A stretch of 64,000 nt of DNA from Henckelia pumila. Taxonomy: Eukaryota; Streptophyta; Magnoliopsida; Lamiales; Gesneriaceae. The notes beneath the pieces are model-generated. The model searched no databases and had not been told where the DNA came from. It was given only the letters and a program-made list of their open reading frames with translations. Location: contig NC_133122.1 of the NCBI RefSeq assembly GCF_033568475.1, positions 149,186,861-149,250,860 on the forward strand. The letters are read 5' to 3'. Positions 34,601-45,254 of this stretch are shown here, one piece after another. Numbering within the stretch: position 1 is the first letter of the stretch; each line of letters starts with the position of its first letter. A program made the translations under genes and the position numbers.

Positions 34601-37600
34601 AGAGAAAAAAAAAGAAAAAGAAAAAAGGTGCATAAGAAGTTAGCAGATGTCATGTACCAGTCGTTTGAGACCATCACCAGAATTAGGAACATAGCCACAC
34701 AATAAATAGAAGTTATCAAACTCCACTGTCACGAGTCGCCCTTCACCATCATGATCAGATAAGCCCAAACCATACCGAACAGAATGTGGTTTTATCTTCC
34801 ATAGAGAAAAAAGTGACGTGAATAATTTGATCAAAGTTAATACATTAAACCAAGATCTTGCTTTCTGGATTGCGGTTTAATGTCGTGGTGTTTGTGTACT
34901 GATTGAAGGCGTCTTGGAGAATGTTTTAAGTAACTATTCATTATTATTTCATTATATTGTAGGGTTCTCATCAATATGCTCAATATAAAAAATTATATTC
35001 TACAAGTCAGCCATCAACTGCCTCACTTAGCCCAGCAAAAATAGCATAATCAGAACAACAAAAGGACTCAAGCTCAATTTTTCAGATGATCTACTTTATG
35101 GCACAAAAAATTCAAAATTCATGACCTATTTATACATACAGAAACCATAAGAAAAAAGTAATTCTCCATTAAATGATTAGAAAATCAAAACAGTAGGGTA
35201 ACTTTACGAGCATTCTTGTATCATCAGGCAAAAGAACATAAAAGCAAAATCCTGTGGGCTAACAGTTGTTATTTTGGGCAGATTAATCTGGCACGCGGAT
35301 ATTATAAGCATACAAGTTGTTACTGATTCTGCATTAAAAAAGAAAAGCCAGCAAAAGGGTTCATGAAAAATCAATTTGAAAGAAAGCACAACAAGAAATT
35401 ATCAGGTCCTGTGTTAAAAGGAAAATAATATCATGGTTGAGTATTCACCTACGAGACAAAAGAGGCCATAAAAAAACTCTTCAAAAGGATTTGGTGGCAT
35501 TTCGTGAATCATAGAAGCAAGAAATGTTAATTTAAGACTTACCAAGGAAGCTATATTAATATGATAGGAGGTTTAATATTTGTAAAACCAAGCTTCAATA
35601 TCTCCACTAGTGGAAGAAACCAAGGGAAATGGATAAATTTCCAACATGATCGGTAGATTCATATGAATAGTTATGAAGAACAGTTATATAGGGAAAAAAA
35701 CAAAAGAATTTACCCGTGAGATGATAGCCGTCCCTGAATAACCCAGTTTCGACACACTACATGTCCAATAACTATTGTCATAACCTTCTAGTAGACTTAG
35801 TCTGATTGCTTCAACATCTTTCTCCTGTTCAGGTAGTAAAAAGTAAAATAATACCAAAATGCTTAATAATCCATATTCAGCTTGAATAAGCCACGATAAT
35901 CCGCATATCCAACAAGAACTAGGCTTGAATGTCAGAGTAGTTCTAAACATAAGAAAGATTAATACAAAGTAAGCAAGCCCCATAGATCTCAAAATGCGTG
36001 GCTTGACACCACACCTGATAAAATTTTGTGATTGTTCCGCCAGTAATTTTCTCCAAGTTTCCAGCTCAATTCTAACAACGAAAATAGCGAGACCTTGCCT
36101 GTAGTTTTGTCTCTTGCAAGCACAACACATCAAAAGTTTCTCTTTGTGCAAGTTGCAGAGCAGAAAAGCTTTCCAACTTCAATAAAGCTCTTAAACCATT
36201 GACATTCCAAGACATTAGCTTCATATGTGCCGTATCAGCAGCAATAGGAGGTGGCCTCATAGTTTTCGGATTGTAGGCCATCCATTCTTTTTGTGGCTTC
36301 TTGTGAGTAAGAACAGTCCAAGGTTCATCTATAGAAAGATCAGAATTGACATGATTCATAGTATGTACAATACTGGTCCTTGACAAAACTTTCTTCTTTG
36401 CTGTGACAGAAGTTTTTTTTTCTGATATTGTTGTGGAACTATCAGGGCTTTGAAGTGCAAAAAGGGCACAGCATAATGATAACAACACATTTCCAGGTAG
36501 ACAATATAAAGAAATAGACAAATTGAGCACCTTTCATCTCGGTTGATGTAACAACTAGCTCTTTTCCAGTTGTGTGTTCCAGAGTTATGCAGTTGCTCTT
36601 TTCAGACGCCTGTTTTATTCTTCTGTTTGTCCTTTTACCAGCAGACATGTCTAAATCCTTGTTGGTTTCCTGAGCATCATTCTTTTCCAGAATTTCTTTA
36701 GCCTTTCTCTTTGAATTAGTTATAGTAACAGCTGGCATATCATCAGAGACTACCGGATCTTGTAGATCAGAAGAACCTCCACCTGCATTCGAAGGATAAT
36801 CTGCAGCACTGAATGACCGTTTGAACACTAACTATGATACTAAAATGAGGATAAGTATAAAATAGAAAATAAATAAATAAATAAATAAAAAGGGTTCGAC
36901 TTACTTAGCAACCAACACATGAAATTAAATTCTAAGAATTACCATCTTGACTGTCCAGGAAACCCTTCAGGGCAGACAAAAGTTCAGGCTTAGCTCCTTT
37001 GGTAGGAATCCCGATACTCCTACAAATAAAAAACCAATTGCAAAATAATTAAAATCTCAACAACTACAGCAGAAGGCCAAAAACTAGGAAAGAAAACGTG
37101 AAGTAGTAAAAGCGCCTGAATGCAATAAAATTTGTGGAGTTGAATATGTTGACTTTTTTATAATACTAAAAAATATCTCAGCATGTGGTCTTCCACCATG
37201 CATCTTACATGTAAAGAAAAAAATATGTACACAGCTAATAACTACTACCTCAATCTTGATTTAATCTGTTGCAAAGTCATTTTCTCTATATCCACAGAGT
37301 CATCCCCAAGAACACCGCTTTCCCTGATACTCGCCTACATTTTGACCAAAACCATTTAAGAACTCAAAACAATAAAATGTAATCATACGGGAAAAAAAAT
37401 GAGGCATTAACATATGGCGCAAATTGATTTATCATGCACTCTGATCGCAAAAAGGTGACCTTGGAGGTAGTCTTTTCATGTTTCGACACATCAACGTTGG
37501 GTTTATCACCCAAATTATCTGTAGCTGATACTTGTAAACACCTTCTAGTTCCCATTTTCAAGTTCACATAAACCGGGTAAAGTAATTTCGAGCTCCTACA

Positions 37601-37797
37601 TTTGACTGCAGGAGAACTATAGAAATTAAACGCAAAATTAAATTGACGAAAAACGAAAATCAAATGCAGATGATATACGATTTCACCAGAATCACTGCGT
37701 ACCCCCAGAAATTTGAATTTCCGAACCCTAATTTGATAGATTGAATCATTCGGGGGGAAGAGAGCGTAGATGGAATGGCGGGAGATAGATGGTGCAT
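31671..37797 (-). CDS. ARP: plastid-type AP endonuclease (ARP, exonuclease III family) with SAP domain
   Basis: The enzyme cuts DNA 5' to abasic sites in base-excision repair. The plant ARP type acts in chloroplasts. Twelve exons fit: 37703-37797, 37412-37616, 37249-37334, 36943-37019, 36531-36800, 36099-36421, 35714-35824, 34658-34795, 34519-34566, 34060-34140, 33584-33743 and 31671-31792, giving 571 aa with every phase consistent. The first 60 residues are rich in Ser, Pro and basic residues ([16 protein letters not shown]), like a transit peptide. A SAP DNA-binding motif spans about 113-153. The ExoIII-like domain is 311-571: N317 in SWNVNGLR, E348 in QETKLQ, D464/N466 in GDLNCAH, and D561/H562 in GSDHCPIGL. 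Intron 6 is GC-AG and intron 11 is 1.8 kb with foldback elements. The 5/6 junction beside an A-run is the least certain join. Confidence 0.92.
32100..32272. repeat. foldback element in intron 11 of ARP
   Basis: The left arm is TTAATTTTCAGCTGCCCAAC, CATTCCTGTCCACCTCGTCC, CCGATCACTGAAACCCGG. The right arm in reverse is AAATTTTCAGTTGTCCAACC, AATGCTGCCCAACTCGTCC, CCGACAACTAAAACTCG. The arms are about 75 bp each with an AT-rich centre. Both arms hold an AAACCCGGTATCGGGTTT-like palindrome. The motif recurs at 38055-38077. TATATA lies on both sides. Confidence 0.85.
32335..32563. repeat. second foldback element in intron 11 of ARP
   Basis: The left end TTTGCGATTTTGGTCATGT is matched on the right by ATGACCAAAATCGCAAA, and internal TTGCAATTTTATTT/GAATTGCAAAAAATG words also mirror. 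The word TTGCGATTTTGGTC recurs at 4838, so this is a dispersed family. Confidence 0.65.
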
Positions 37798-39436
37798 ACG
37801 GACACGGTGGAATCGTTGATGTGGCGCCAACTTGGACTTGGACCATCTTTATGCTTGAGTATTTGAGTTAAATGGATCTTTTAGCCCAATATATTCGGCC
37901 TTAAGGCCCAATTTTATTATTAAAAAAAATAATTTGCATAATTTAAACTAATATCTCACTCGTTTAATCACCTGCACCTTAGGGTGCATGAAATCTGTGT
38001 GCGACCACGAAAACCCTACTGGGTTTTCGTGGTGCAAAAACAAAAACAAAAATCACTAAAACCCGGTATCAAGTTTTACTGGTCGCACACGCGCGCGCTA
38101 CTAAAATCAACTATATTTTGTTTAATTTCGAAAAGAGAGTTGAAATGTTTCTACTTCATCTGAAAATTTAAATTTATAGATGTCTCGTAGGCCATAGCTG
38201 TCTGTAATTAGAATTTAATCATGGTTATAATTAGAATTTAATCACTTTCATAAAAAAATGTATCTAGTTATCAAACAATATATGCATGCAAAATAACAAC
38301 CATGTTAAATTAATTAAAGTCAATTAAATTTGGTTTAGTTCCAAAAAAGTAGTTGAAAGGTTTCTATCTAATCTGAAAATTTAAAATTTTATGTGCCCAA
38401 CAGCTGTCTGCAATTAAAATATAATCATTGTTAATTAAATTTTTTATCTAGTTTGTGCGACTAAAATTGCATTTTTAAAACAAATTAATAGACAATATAT
38501 GCAGAAACCGGAAATACACCATTTTGTTTTGGAATGTGTACTGTTTAGTTGTCCATAATTTATGTTTTATAATTGTCTTCACCAATTTAATGACTTTTAA
38601 TATTGTCATAACTTAGCGACAATAATTAATAATTTTATGAATAATACATAATTTTCATCCAAAAAAATATTTTTCCTTTTTAAATTAAAATAAATTTGTG
38701 CGATGTGTATAAAACACAACAAAAAGTGCGTTTGGTTATAAAAAACAATTCAAAAATCACTTTATAAAAAAATGATTTTATTAAAAGTGAAGTGTTTGGT
38801 TAAAAAATTTGTTTTAAAAAAACACTTAATTAAGAGTTATAATGTGTGGCTTTTTGACTTCTGCTTTTACTTTTATTTAAAATTTTAAATAAAAACAACA
38901 TTTATCCAAATGTCAAAACTATTTGTGATTTTTAATATTTAAAAAAATTGAGCTCGTTTAAGCGTTTTTTTACAAAAATTTTATGCAAACACAAACTTTA
39001 AGTTTTTTTCGCTTATAAAAGACTAAAATCAATTTTAAAATCCATGTTCAAACGGAACCCATATGCCCGAAATAAACCCGTGCAAAGTTCTCAAAATTTT
39101 CATTTAAAGCAAAAAATATCATCCCCATTCATCTCAAGAATAGATCAAAAAGAATATACAATTAGGATGGATAGTAACAAAGAAATCCCGTGCCGTGTAT
39201 CTCCCACAACATAACCCTATACAAGATCGTTGGGCCATCTCCTCCATGTGTATCATAAAAATCAAATATTGACACCTTCTTGGACCAGCTTCGCACGGGG
39301 CTTGTCTAGTGCAATTTACTTAATTTTTAAAAACTATTGCGTTAGTACGGGGTTTACTCAATGGCTAATGCGTACCCAAAAACAGCAATTGCGGCTTCTG
39401 GGGTCATAAAAAAAATAAAAATAAAAAAATCAAATA
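37798..39436. other. intergenic region between the ARP and GT92 genes
   Basis: It holds the ARP promoter near 37798-37900 and a foldback element at 37984-38100. A diverged direct duplication of about 110 bases lies at roughly 38113-38225 and 38328-38440 (each with GAAAATTTAAA, then GCTGTCTG and AATTA...TAATCAT). The rest is AT-rich. Confidence 0.55.
37984..38100. repeat. foldback element with perfect 13-bp hairpin
   Basis: ACCACGAAAACCC (38004-38016) and GGGTTTTCGTGGT (38021-38033) form a perfect 13-bp stem with loop TACT. Outer words TGTGTGCGACCA and TGGTCGCACACG also mirror each other. The inner AAAACCCGGTATCAAGTTTT is close to the core of the foldback element at 32100-32272. Confidence 0.8.
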
Positions 39437-42400
39437 TCACGTAGATGAATCATGAATGTCATAAGAGGGCGGCGCCCGCGGTGGAACAGCTGGAAACTCA
39501 AGAGCATTCCGAGCATTGGTTTGATCGTTTATCGCCCTGGAATACGTGTTGTTTTGGGTATCAGCGGATGGATAGTGCGAAAAACTTGCTTTAATGACAG
39601 AACTGAAAACTTGTGATTTCCTTAAGCTTTGTATGATCACCTGAAAGTATATACATGATTTGAAAAGGTAGAAGCAAAAAAAAAAAAAAAAAGTACATTA
39701 TATTTGACATAATTAATAAGTACTAGTTATCTTGTAGCTTCTTCACAATTAATGGAAGTACCATTGGAGTGTGTATTCGGGTCAGCACGCCTTCTTTCAA
39801 GAGTTTTGAGTTGAGTTCCCTATCGTCCCAAACAACATGATCATGGTACCTGCGGAAGAAAACAACGGTAAGGGACGAGTTTTAGAGATTTGGTGAGCTA
39901 GCTAGCTAGGCTTCTTGATTCTGCAAGTCTGAAATAATGGAAATGTATGAGCAGGGGAGATATATAGTGATTAATCACCAGCGAAGCATTTCTTCCTCTG
40001 TTGCAATGGACGCGATCACGAAAGCCTGCGGGCGTCGAGTTTAGGAATTAAAAACAAGACCAGATCTATATCCCTCCTTTTCCCTCGAGTTTAAGTATGG
40101 AAACTTCGTTTGTAAAAATATTACTGCAAGATAACACAATTTGAGCTAGGAACTCACAGCTCTATCAAACTCTAGCATGAAGCATCTTTCAATGTCTTCC
40201 CTTGTAAGTTTACAGCGGCATCGATCCCGCCTCGAAGTCAGGTCTGAAAACTTGGCATATGTGTAGTGCAAAACCGCAGCCTCGTTGAAACTGATCTCCC
40301 TTTGGGAAAGAAAGAAAGAGTAGAACAAAACAGAAATTTTGAAAATCCGACTTGTATGGATTTTTTTCTTAACGAAACCAACACACATACTTGGGAATCT
40401 TGTTGTAATTGTGCCATCTGTGTGCTCCATTGGGACGCAGATGTTGCTGAATACGAGCAGCAGATTTCCCATTCCCGTAAGTAAGAAAATAGTTGGGATT
40501 CCCATGAGACGCCTCTATGTAATTTCCAGAGTAGACGTCTCTGGGAACATGGTCTTGATTCTTCTTGAACATGGAAACCTGAGACGTTAAATATCGATGT
40601 GAATTATATAAATTCACCTTCCAAAGGGATTAATTGATTGCAGGAAATCATTCATTCATTCATTATATTATATATATTATAACCTCGCTGAAAGGTTCTT
40701 TGATATCATCTTTTTCCACAATACTCTCCTGCGCGCACAACAAAAAACATCCTTATATATAAACCATATTCGATCATCTTGATTGATATCATTTGAAGAG
40801 AACTCACTCACATAATTTGGAAAAACAACTAAGTCGACGTCCTTAGGAACGTCGAGCAACAGGCTTTGGACAGAATACTGGCTGCTCCCAACAGGATGAA
40901 TCAGTTCATCGGTGTCGACGTGGATTATCCAATCCATACCAGCTTCCTTGCACATTATTATAATACACATGATCAACATTAGCTAGCTAGCTAGCTGATC
41001 AAGCAGCGATCGATACTCAAAACGTCGCAGGGTCGTGTTTAGGAGGACATACCGTTGCCATTACAATGCCCATTTCCATATTGAGCGTCTGATTGACGAA
41101 TAACTCATAGTTGCATGGTTTATAAAAGAAATGTGACAGCCAAGTTTCGTTCCAGATTCGGCTAAGGATACAGCAGAAAAAATATAGGCTGAGTAGTCCA
41201 CATTATTTGTCCAGCAAACATGCATTTTACAGAGGAAAACACCTACCTTTTAGCTTGTTGCTCTTCTAATTCTCGCGTTCTGCGTATGACTCTCACCCCC
41301 TGCAAGAAAAAAGAAGCATTACATTGTAAGTCATGAAAAATGGCATTTGTACCCATATCTGCATATATGAGTCAAGTCTATGCTACGTCAGGAGTGCTAC
41401 TTCCGGTGTAACATAAAATGATTCTACACATATAAAGCTCAAACACCGCGTTCCGACAATAGCAACAATAATAATGTCCATTGTTACTCCTCAACAATAG
41501 CATGATGTGGTGGGAAAACAAAAACAAGCTAGACGAGAGAAAGAAGGGAATCGGTATCTAACCGGGATGGAATGGAGGACATTATAGACAGCTGGTGATG
41601 CAGCTTTCCCCTCCACAAACAGAAAAAATTTGGCAACTCCAATAACCTTGTGATAGAATATCCAAGGTAGAATTTGCTCTAAGCCGGCAGAAGTTGTTGA
41701 AATGATACATATCTGACATAAAAATCCTCGATTATGAAATACAAGTTACCCTAGCTAATGAGGCCAAACAAAACAAAACTGCAAATTAATTGCGTGTGAT
41801 AAACATAGGAATTAACCAACAATAATTATCTTGTTTCCAAATTGCATTTAATTTGTAAGGAACATAATAGGGTACATACATACATGTATTTTTATAGAAA
41901 AACCTCACCCATTAAAGATATTTTCATGGAAAAATGTTAATTAATTTATTAAATTTAAATTTTTTAATAAAATGAGAAAACTATTTTAAACTTATACAAA
42001 TAATATAACTGTACATGTAAAAAATTTGTGAAGAAAGGGACTGCAAAATATTTCGGGGGAAAAAACTACCAAAATTTTTCTTGTTTCTAAATAGTTTTTG
42101 CCCAAAAATTCCAACAAAAACCCAAAAAAAAAAAAAAAAACCACCAACAATGTTAAAAACCTGTTCAAATCAATCACCACGTACAGAACAAACATTTCAA
42201 AAAATATAAGTTTTTTTTAAAATAAAAATAAAAATAAAAAATCCCATGCACCTTGAGTCCAAGATCCGACCCGAGACCAAACTTCCACTCCCTGTAATAC
42301 GGAAACGACACCTTATCACTCTGTCCAAGAACTCCGGCGCAGTCCACCGAAGACGGCGAGGATCTTACGGGTAACGAACCCGCGAATGCAAGAGGCTCGT

Positions 42401-42584
42401 AGTTTCGGATAGTCGGGTCGGTGAAGTGCAGTAAAAAAGCCAGCAACGCGAGAGAGATCAAAAGGAGGAGAGTGAAGAATCCTACGGGGCGTCGAAAGGA
42501 GACGGCGGCGGTGTGTCTGCGAGCAGCGGAGACACCCGCCGGCCGCCATTTGGGAGTTAGATTCCAACGCAGATTCTGATACAT
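39437..42584 (-). CDS. glycosyltransferase family 92 (DUF23) protein, Golgi type II membrane protein
   Basis: The gene encodes a putative Golgi glycosyltransferase. Eleven exons fit: 42252-42584, 41563-41712, 41247-41299, 41053-41161, 40812-40946, 40684-40728, 40391-40578, 40158-40299, 39979-40025, 39762-39849 and 39437-39640, giving 497 aa with GT-AG junctions in phase. A short basic N-terminus precedes one membrane anchor (about 34-54). The DUF23 core follows: [19 protein letters not shown], the cysteine-containing FYKPCNYE, and [14 protein letters not shown] with the DTD metal/nucleotide-sugar motif at 226-228. Then come [32 protein letters not shown] and [14 protein letters not shown]. 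The tail is proline-rich ([13 protein letters not shown]). The family includes galactan galactosyltransferases, but the acceptor here cannot be read. An in-frame ATG six codons upstream (42602) is an alternative start. Confidence 0.92.
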
Positions 42585-42602
42585 GGATATATTTACATGC
42601 AA

Positions 42603-43801
42603 AAGAATCCTGTGTGTGTGTGTGAAACGACGGGGAAGAGACGTTACGTACTAGGATATAGCTAGGACTTTTATCGCCATATTTTTTTCTATTATTATGA
42701 TATGTATCTATTTTATTTATGTATGTATAAAAAATTTAAGAAGATAATCTTGGAAAAAGTTGAAAATATTTTGGATTGTGATTATGAATTTTCAGTTATA
42801 TATCTTATAAAAACTACCACGAGTGTTTGCAATAAATTGTGCTTTTGTAGAAGCGAATAATTTATAGATTATAAAAAAGTTAAAAAAAATCAAAAGTTGG
42901 TAGTGTTTAGAAACAAATGTGAAAATCTAAAAATCAAAGTTTGGTAGTGTTTGGTAAATAAGTGATTATAGCGATTTTAAGAATGATCTTCTTATTGGAA
43001 TCACTTTTGGAGAATAATAATCACCGCATGACTAGCTTTTGGATTTCAATTAAGTTAAACATAAGCTAACACATAATCTAGGTTAATTAAAAAACACACA
43101 AAAATGATTTTTTAAGCCAAAAGCTAACAATCATTTTTTTAGTGATCGAAAATACTTCCTTAATTTGCATGAAATTTGTACATGTGATTGATGTGAAAGC
43201 CATCGGGTAAACTCATGCAATAGTGTGTAAGATGTTTTAGTTGTTACTTGTTAGTAATTTTAAGAATTTAAAAAATATATTTAAACTAAAAGAATTTTTT
43301 AAAAAATTAATAATAAAAAGTTATATTAAAGTTTTTAAAACATAATGTATCAAAATATGAAAGTAGTTATTTGAACGAGCGTATTAATTTATCATCAATA
43401 TCGATTGAAAAAAATACTTACAAGTTACAAGAAACCAAAATGGTTAAATACTGGTTTGATAAATCAATTAATAATCGGTTAATATTTTGGTAACCGTGGA
43501 GGGGTTAATTTATATGCAGTAATTCAGTAAACGCTTACCCTTTTGGTGTAATAAGGATTTATATATTTTGGCGCGTGGCGTGTGTAACACACGTATCTTT
43601 AAATTTTATTTTTAAATATTTGATTTTTTTAAATATATATATATATAAAATAAATGGGACATAAAAGTTTAAAAATTAAGAAGCAAATATAACATGTAGT
43701 TGGGGGATTGGGGGGAGAAAATGAGTGAAAGTGATTTAGGGGTAATTCAGTTCTAACACATAAAATACCAAACAGTTATTCTAAGGTATGAAGCTATAAT
43801 A

Positions 43802-43851
<50 letters not shown>

Positions 43852-44269
43852 ATAGTGAACAACCACCGTGAGCACCTACATGAGAAATTTTGTACTAATT
43901 GATTGATCCGTTAATATGACACTAAATCGAATTACAATCTAATCTAATATATAAAGCACTTGTTTATTTATATTGTTAGTGAATAAGTCGAATTCAAAAT
44001 TAACTATATGATAAAGTTCATTATCTAATAAAATTTATTATCTGCTTCAAAAAAATATAAAAATAATATTTATTATCTTTTCATTTTATATACTTCTTTA
44101 TCCTTCGACCGCAAGTTTTGGTATACGACGCTATTGATTTATTTATTTATTTTTTTTTTGGATCAGCATTTATCATAATTCAAATCTACTATTTACGATT
44201 TTCTCAAGATAAGTTATCGTCTCCAACAACTGTTTGGAATATTGGAATATCCTCCGATAACTAGGACTG
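42603..44269. other. intergenic AT-rich region upstream of the GT92 gene
   Basis: The GT92 promoter should lie just right of 42602. Two similar phrases about CAAAAGTTGGTAGTGTTTAG (42891-42910, with a near copy at 42940-42955) suggest a small duplication. No gene is visible. Confidence 0.5.
43806..43849. repeat. (AT)n microsatellite
   Basis: About 22 AT units. Confidence 0.95.
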
Positions 44270-44278
44270 TTAATTTAA

Positions 44279-44481
44279 GTGTAAATTGCTCAAAAATCCC
44301 CAATGCAAACATGTTTTGCTCTGCACTTTTTAGCCACTTTTTTGTACCACATTTTTTGTTAATTTGTACCACATCTTATATGGTTTTGTATCATATCTTG
44401 TATTGTTTTGTACCACATTTTATGACTAGGGACCCCAAAGCAAAACATGTTTGCATTTGGGGATTTTTGAGCAAATTGCCC
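44279..44481. mobile_element. MITE with perfect 9-bp target duplication (Mutator-like size)
   Basis: The 203-bp element has terminal inverted repeats: GTGTAAATTGCTCAAAAATC, CCCAATGCAAACATGTTTTG on the left and CAAAACATGTTTGCATTTGG, GGATTTTTGAGCAAATTGCC on the right. TTAATTTAA flanks it on both sides (44270-44278 and 44482-44490). The interior repeats TTTTGTACCACAT four times with variation. A 9-bp duplication is the hallmark of Mutator-like elements. It has no coding capacity. The short open frames across it are chance. Confidence 0.9.
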
Positions 44482-44759
44482 TTAATTTAATACTTTCATA
44501 TTTATATTTAATTTCATTAATTTTGAGTTCGAGCTCAAAATTCACCTCATGTAAAATTGAATATAAATCAAAGTATGAAACCAATGTTAACACTAAAAGA
44601 ATCATATACAATCCATGTGTGTTTGCTCGCCTGTGAATAGCCTCGACAAGTGTTGTAGGCTGCTTTCGCATCTATTTTTAAAATTGTTAATATAATATTT
44701 AATATAAAAATTTTAATAATAGTAACTTTCATCTTTGTTTACATCAATAATATAGTATT

Positions 44760-45039
44760 TGTTGTGAAAAAGTAAAAATTTATGATAAAAAGTAAAAATT
44801 TTAAAACTCAAAATATATCAAACTCTACACTTCACAAATTTTTCTCTCTCAATTCAATTGTGATTTTATACACAAATGGAGAGACCTATTTATAGATCTC
44901 ATTTGGAGATTAGTCCAAAAATTAAAACATCATCAGCTACATCATCACAGACTAATTTTCAACATTTTACAACTCAATATTCAACATTCAATATTCAACC
45001 TTAAATAACTCAATATTCAGCATTCAATATTCAACTTTA

Positions 45040-45076
<37 letters not shown>

Positions 45077-45090
45077 TCATATTTTAAACA
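44760..45090 (-). repeat. 3' LTR of copia copy B, expanded
   Basis: At 331 bp it is longer than the partner LTR. The gain comes from an extra AACTCAATATTCAGCATTCA unit and from expansion of AAT triplets at 45040-45075 (about 12 units). Confidence 0.9.
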
Positions 45091-45254
45091 CTTCCCCTTG
45101 TGATGATGATCGTGATATGATGATTGTCTTTATTACGTGTTTTTACTGCCTCGTTAAAAACCTTACTAGAAAAAATCCATTGGGATAAAAACCATAGTAA
45201 GAAAAAAAGAGTGCAGCCACGTAAACTCCTCCTCATGTTAACACAAACGATTCT

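Noticed and set aside
37364-37846. 160-codon open frame taken as the whole first exon of ARP
   Set aside because: It reads through a good GT-AG intron. The spliced model from the ATG at 37797 keeps phase and gives a transit-like N-terminus. The open frame may still appear as an intron-retained form, noted as a finding.
39723-39849. GT92 protein ending at an in-frame TAG at 39723-39725
   Set aside because: A GT donor after CCAATG at 39761 joins in phase to an exon at 39640 that encodes [14 protein letters not shown], a better family C-terminus. The TAG then lies in the intron.
44242-44671. Open frames across the MITE at 44279-44481 on both strands
   Set aside because: They follow from the inverted repeat and are not conserved-looking proteins.
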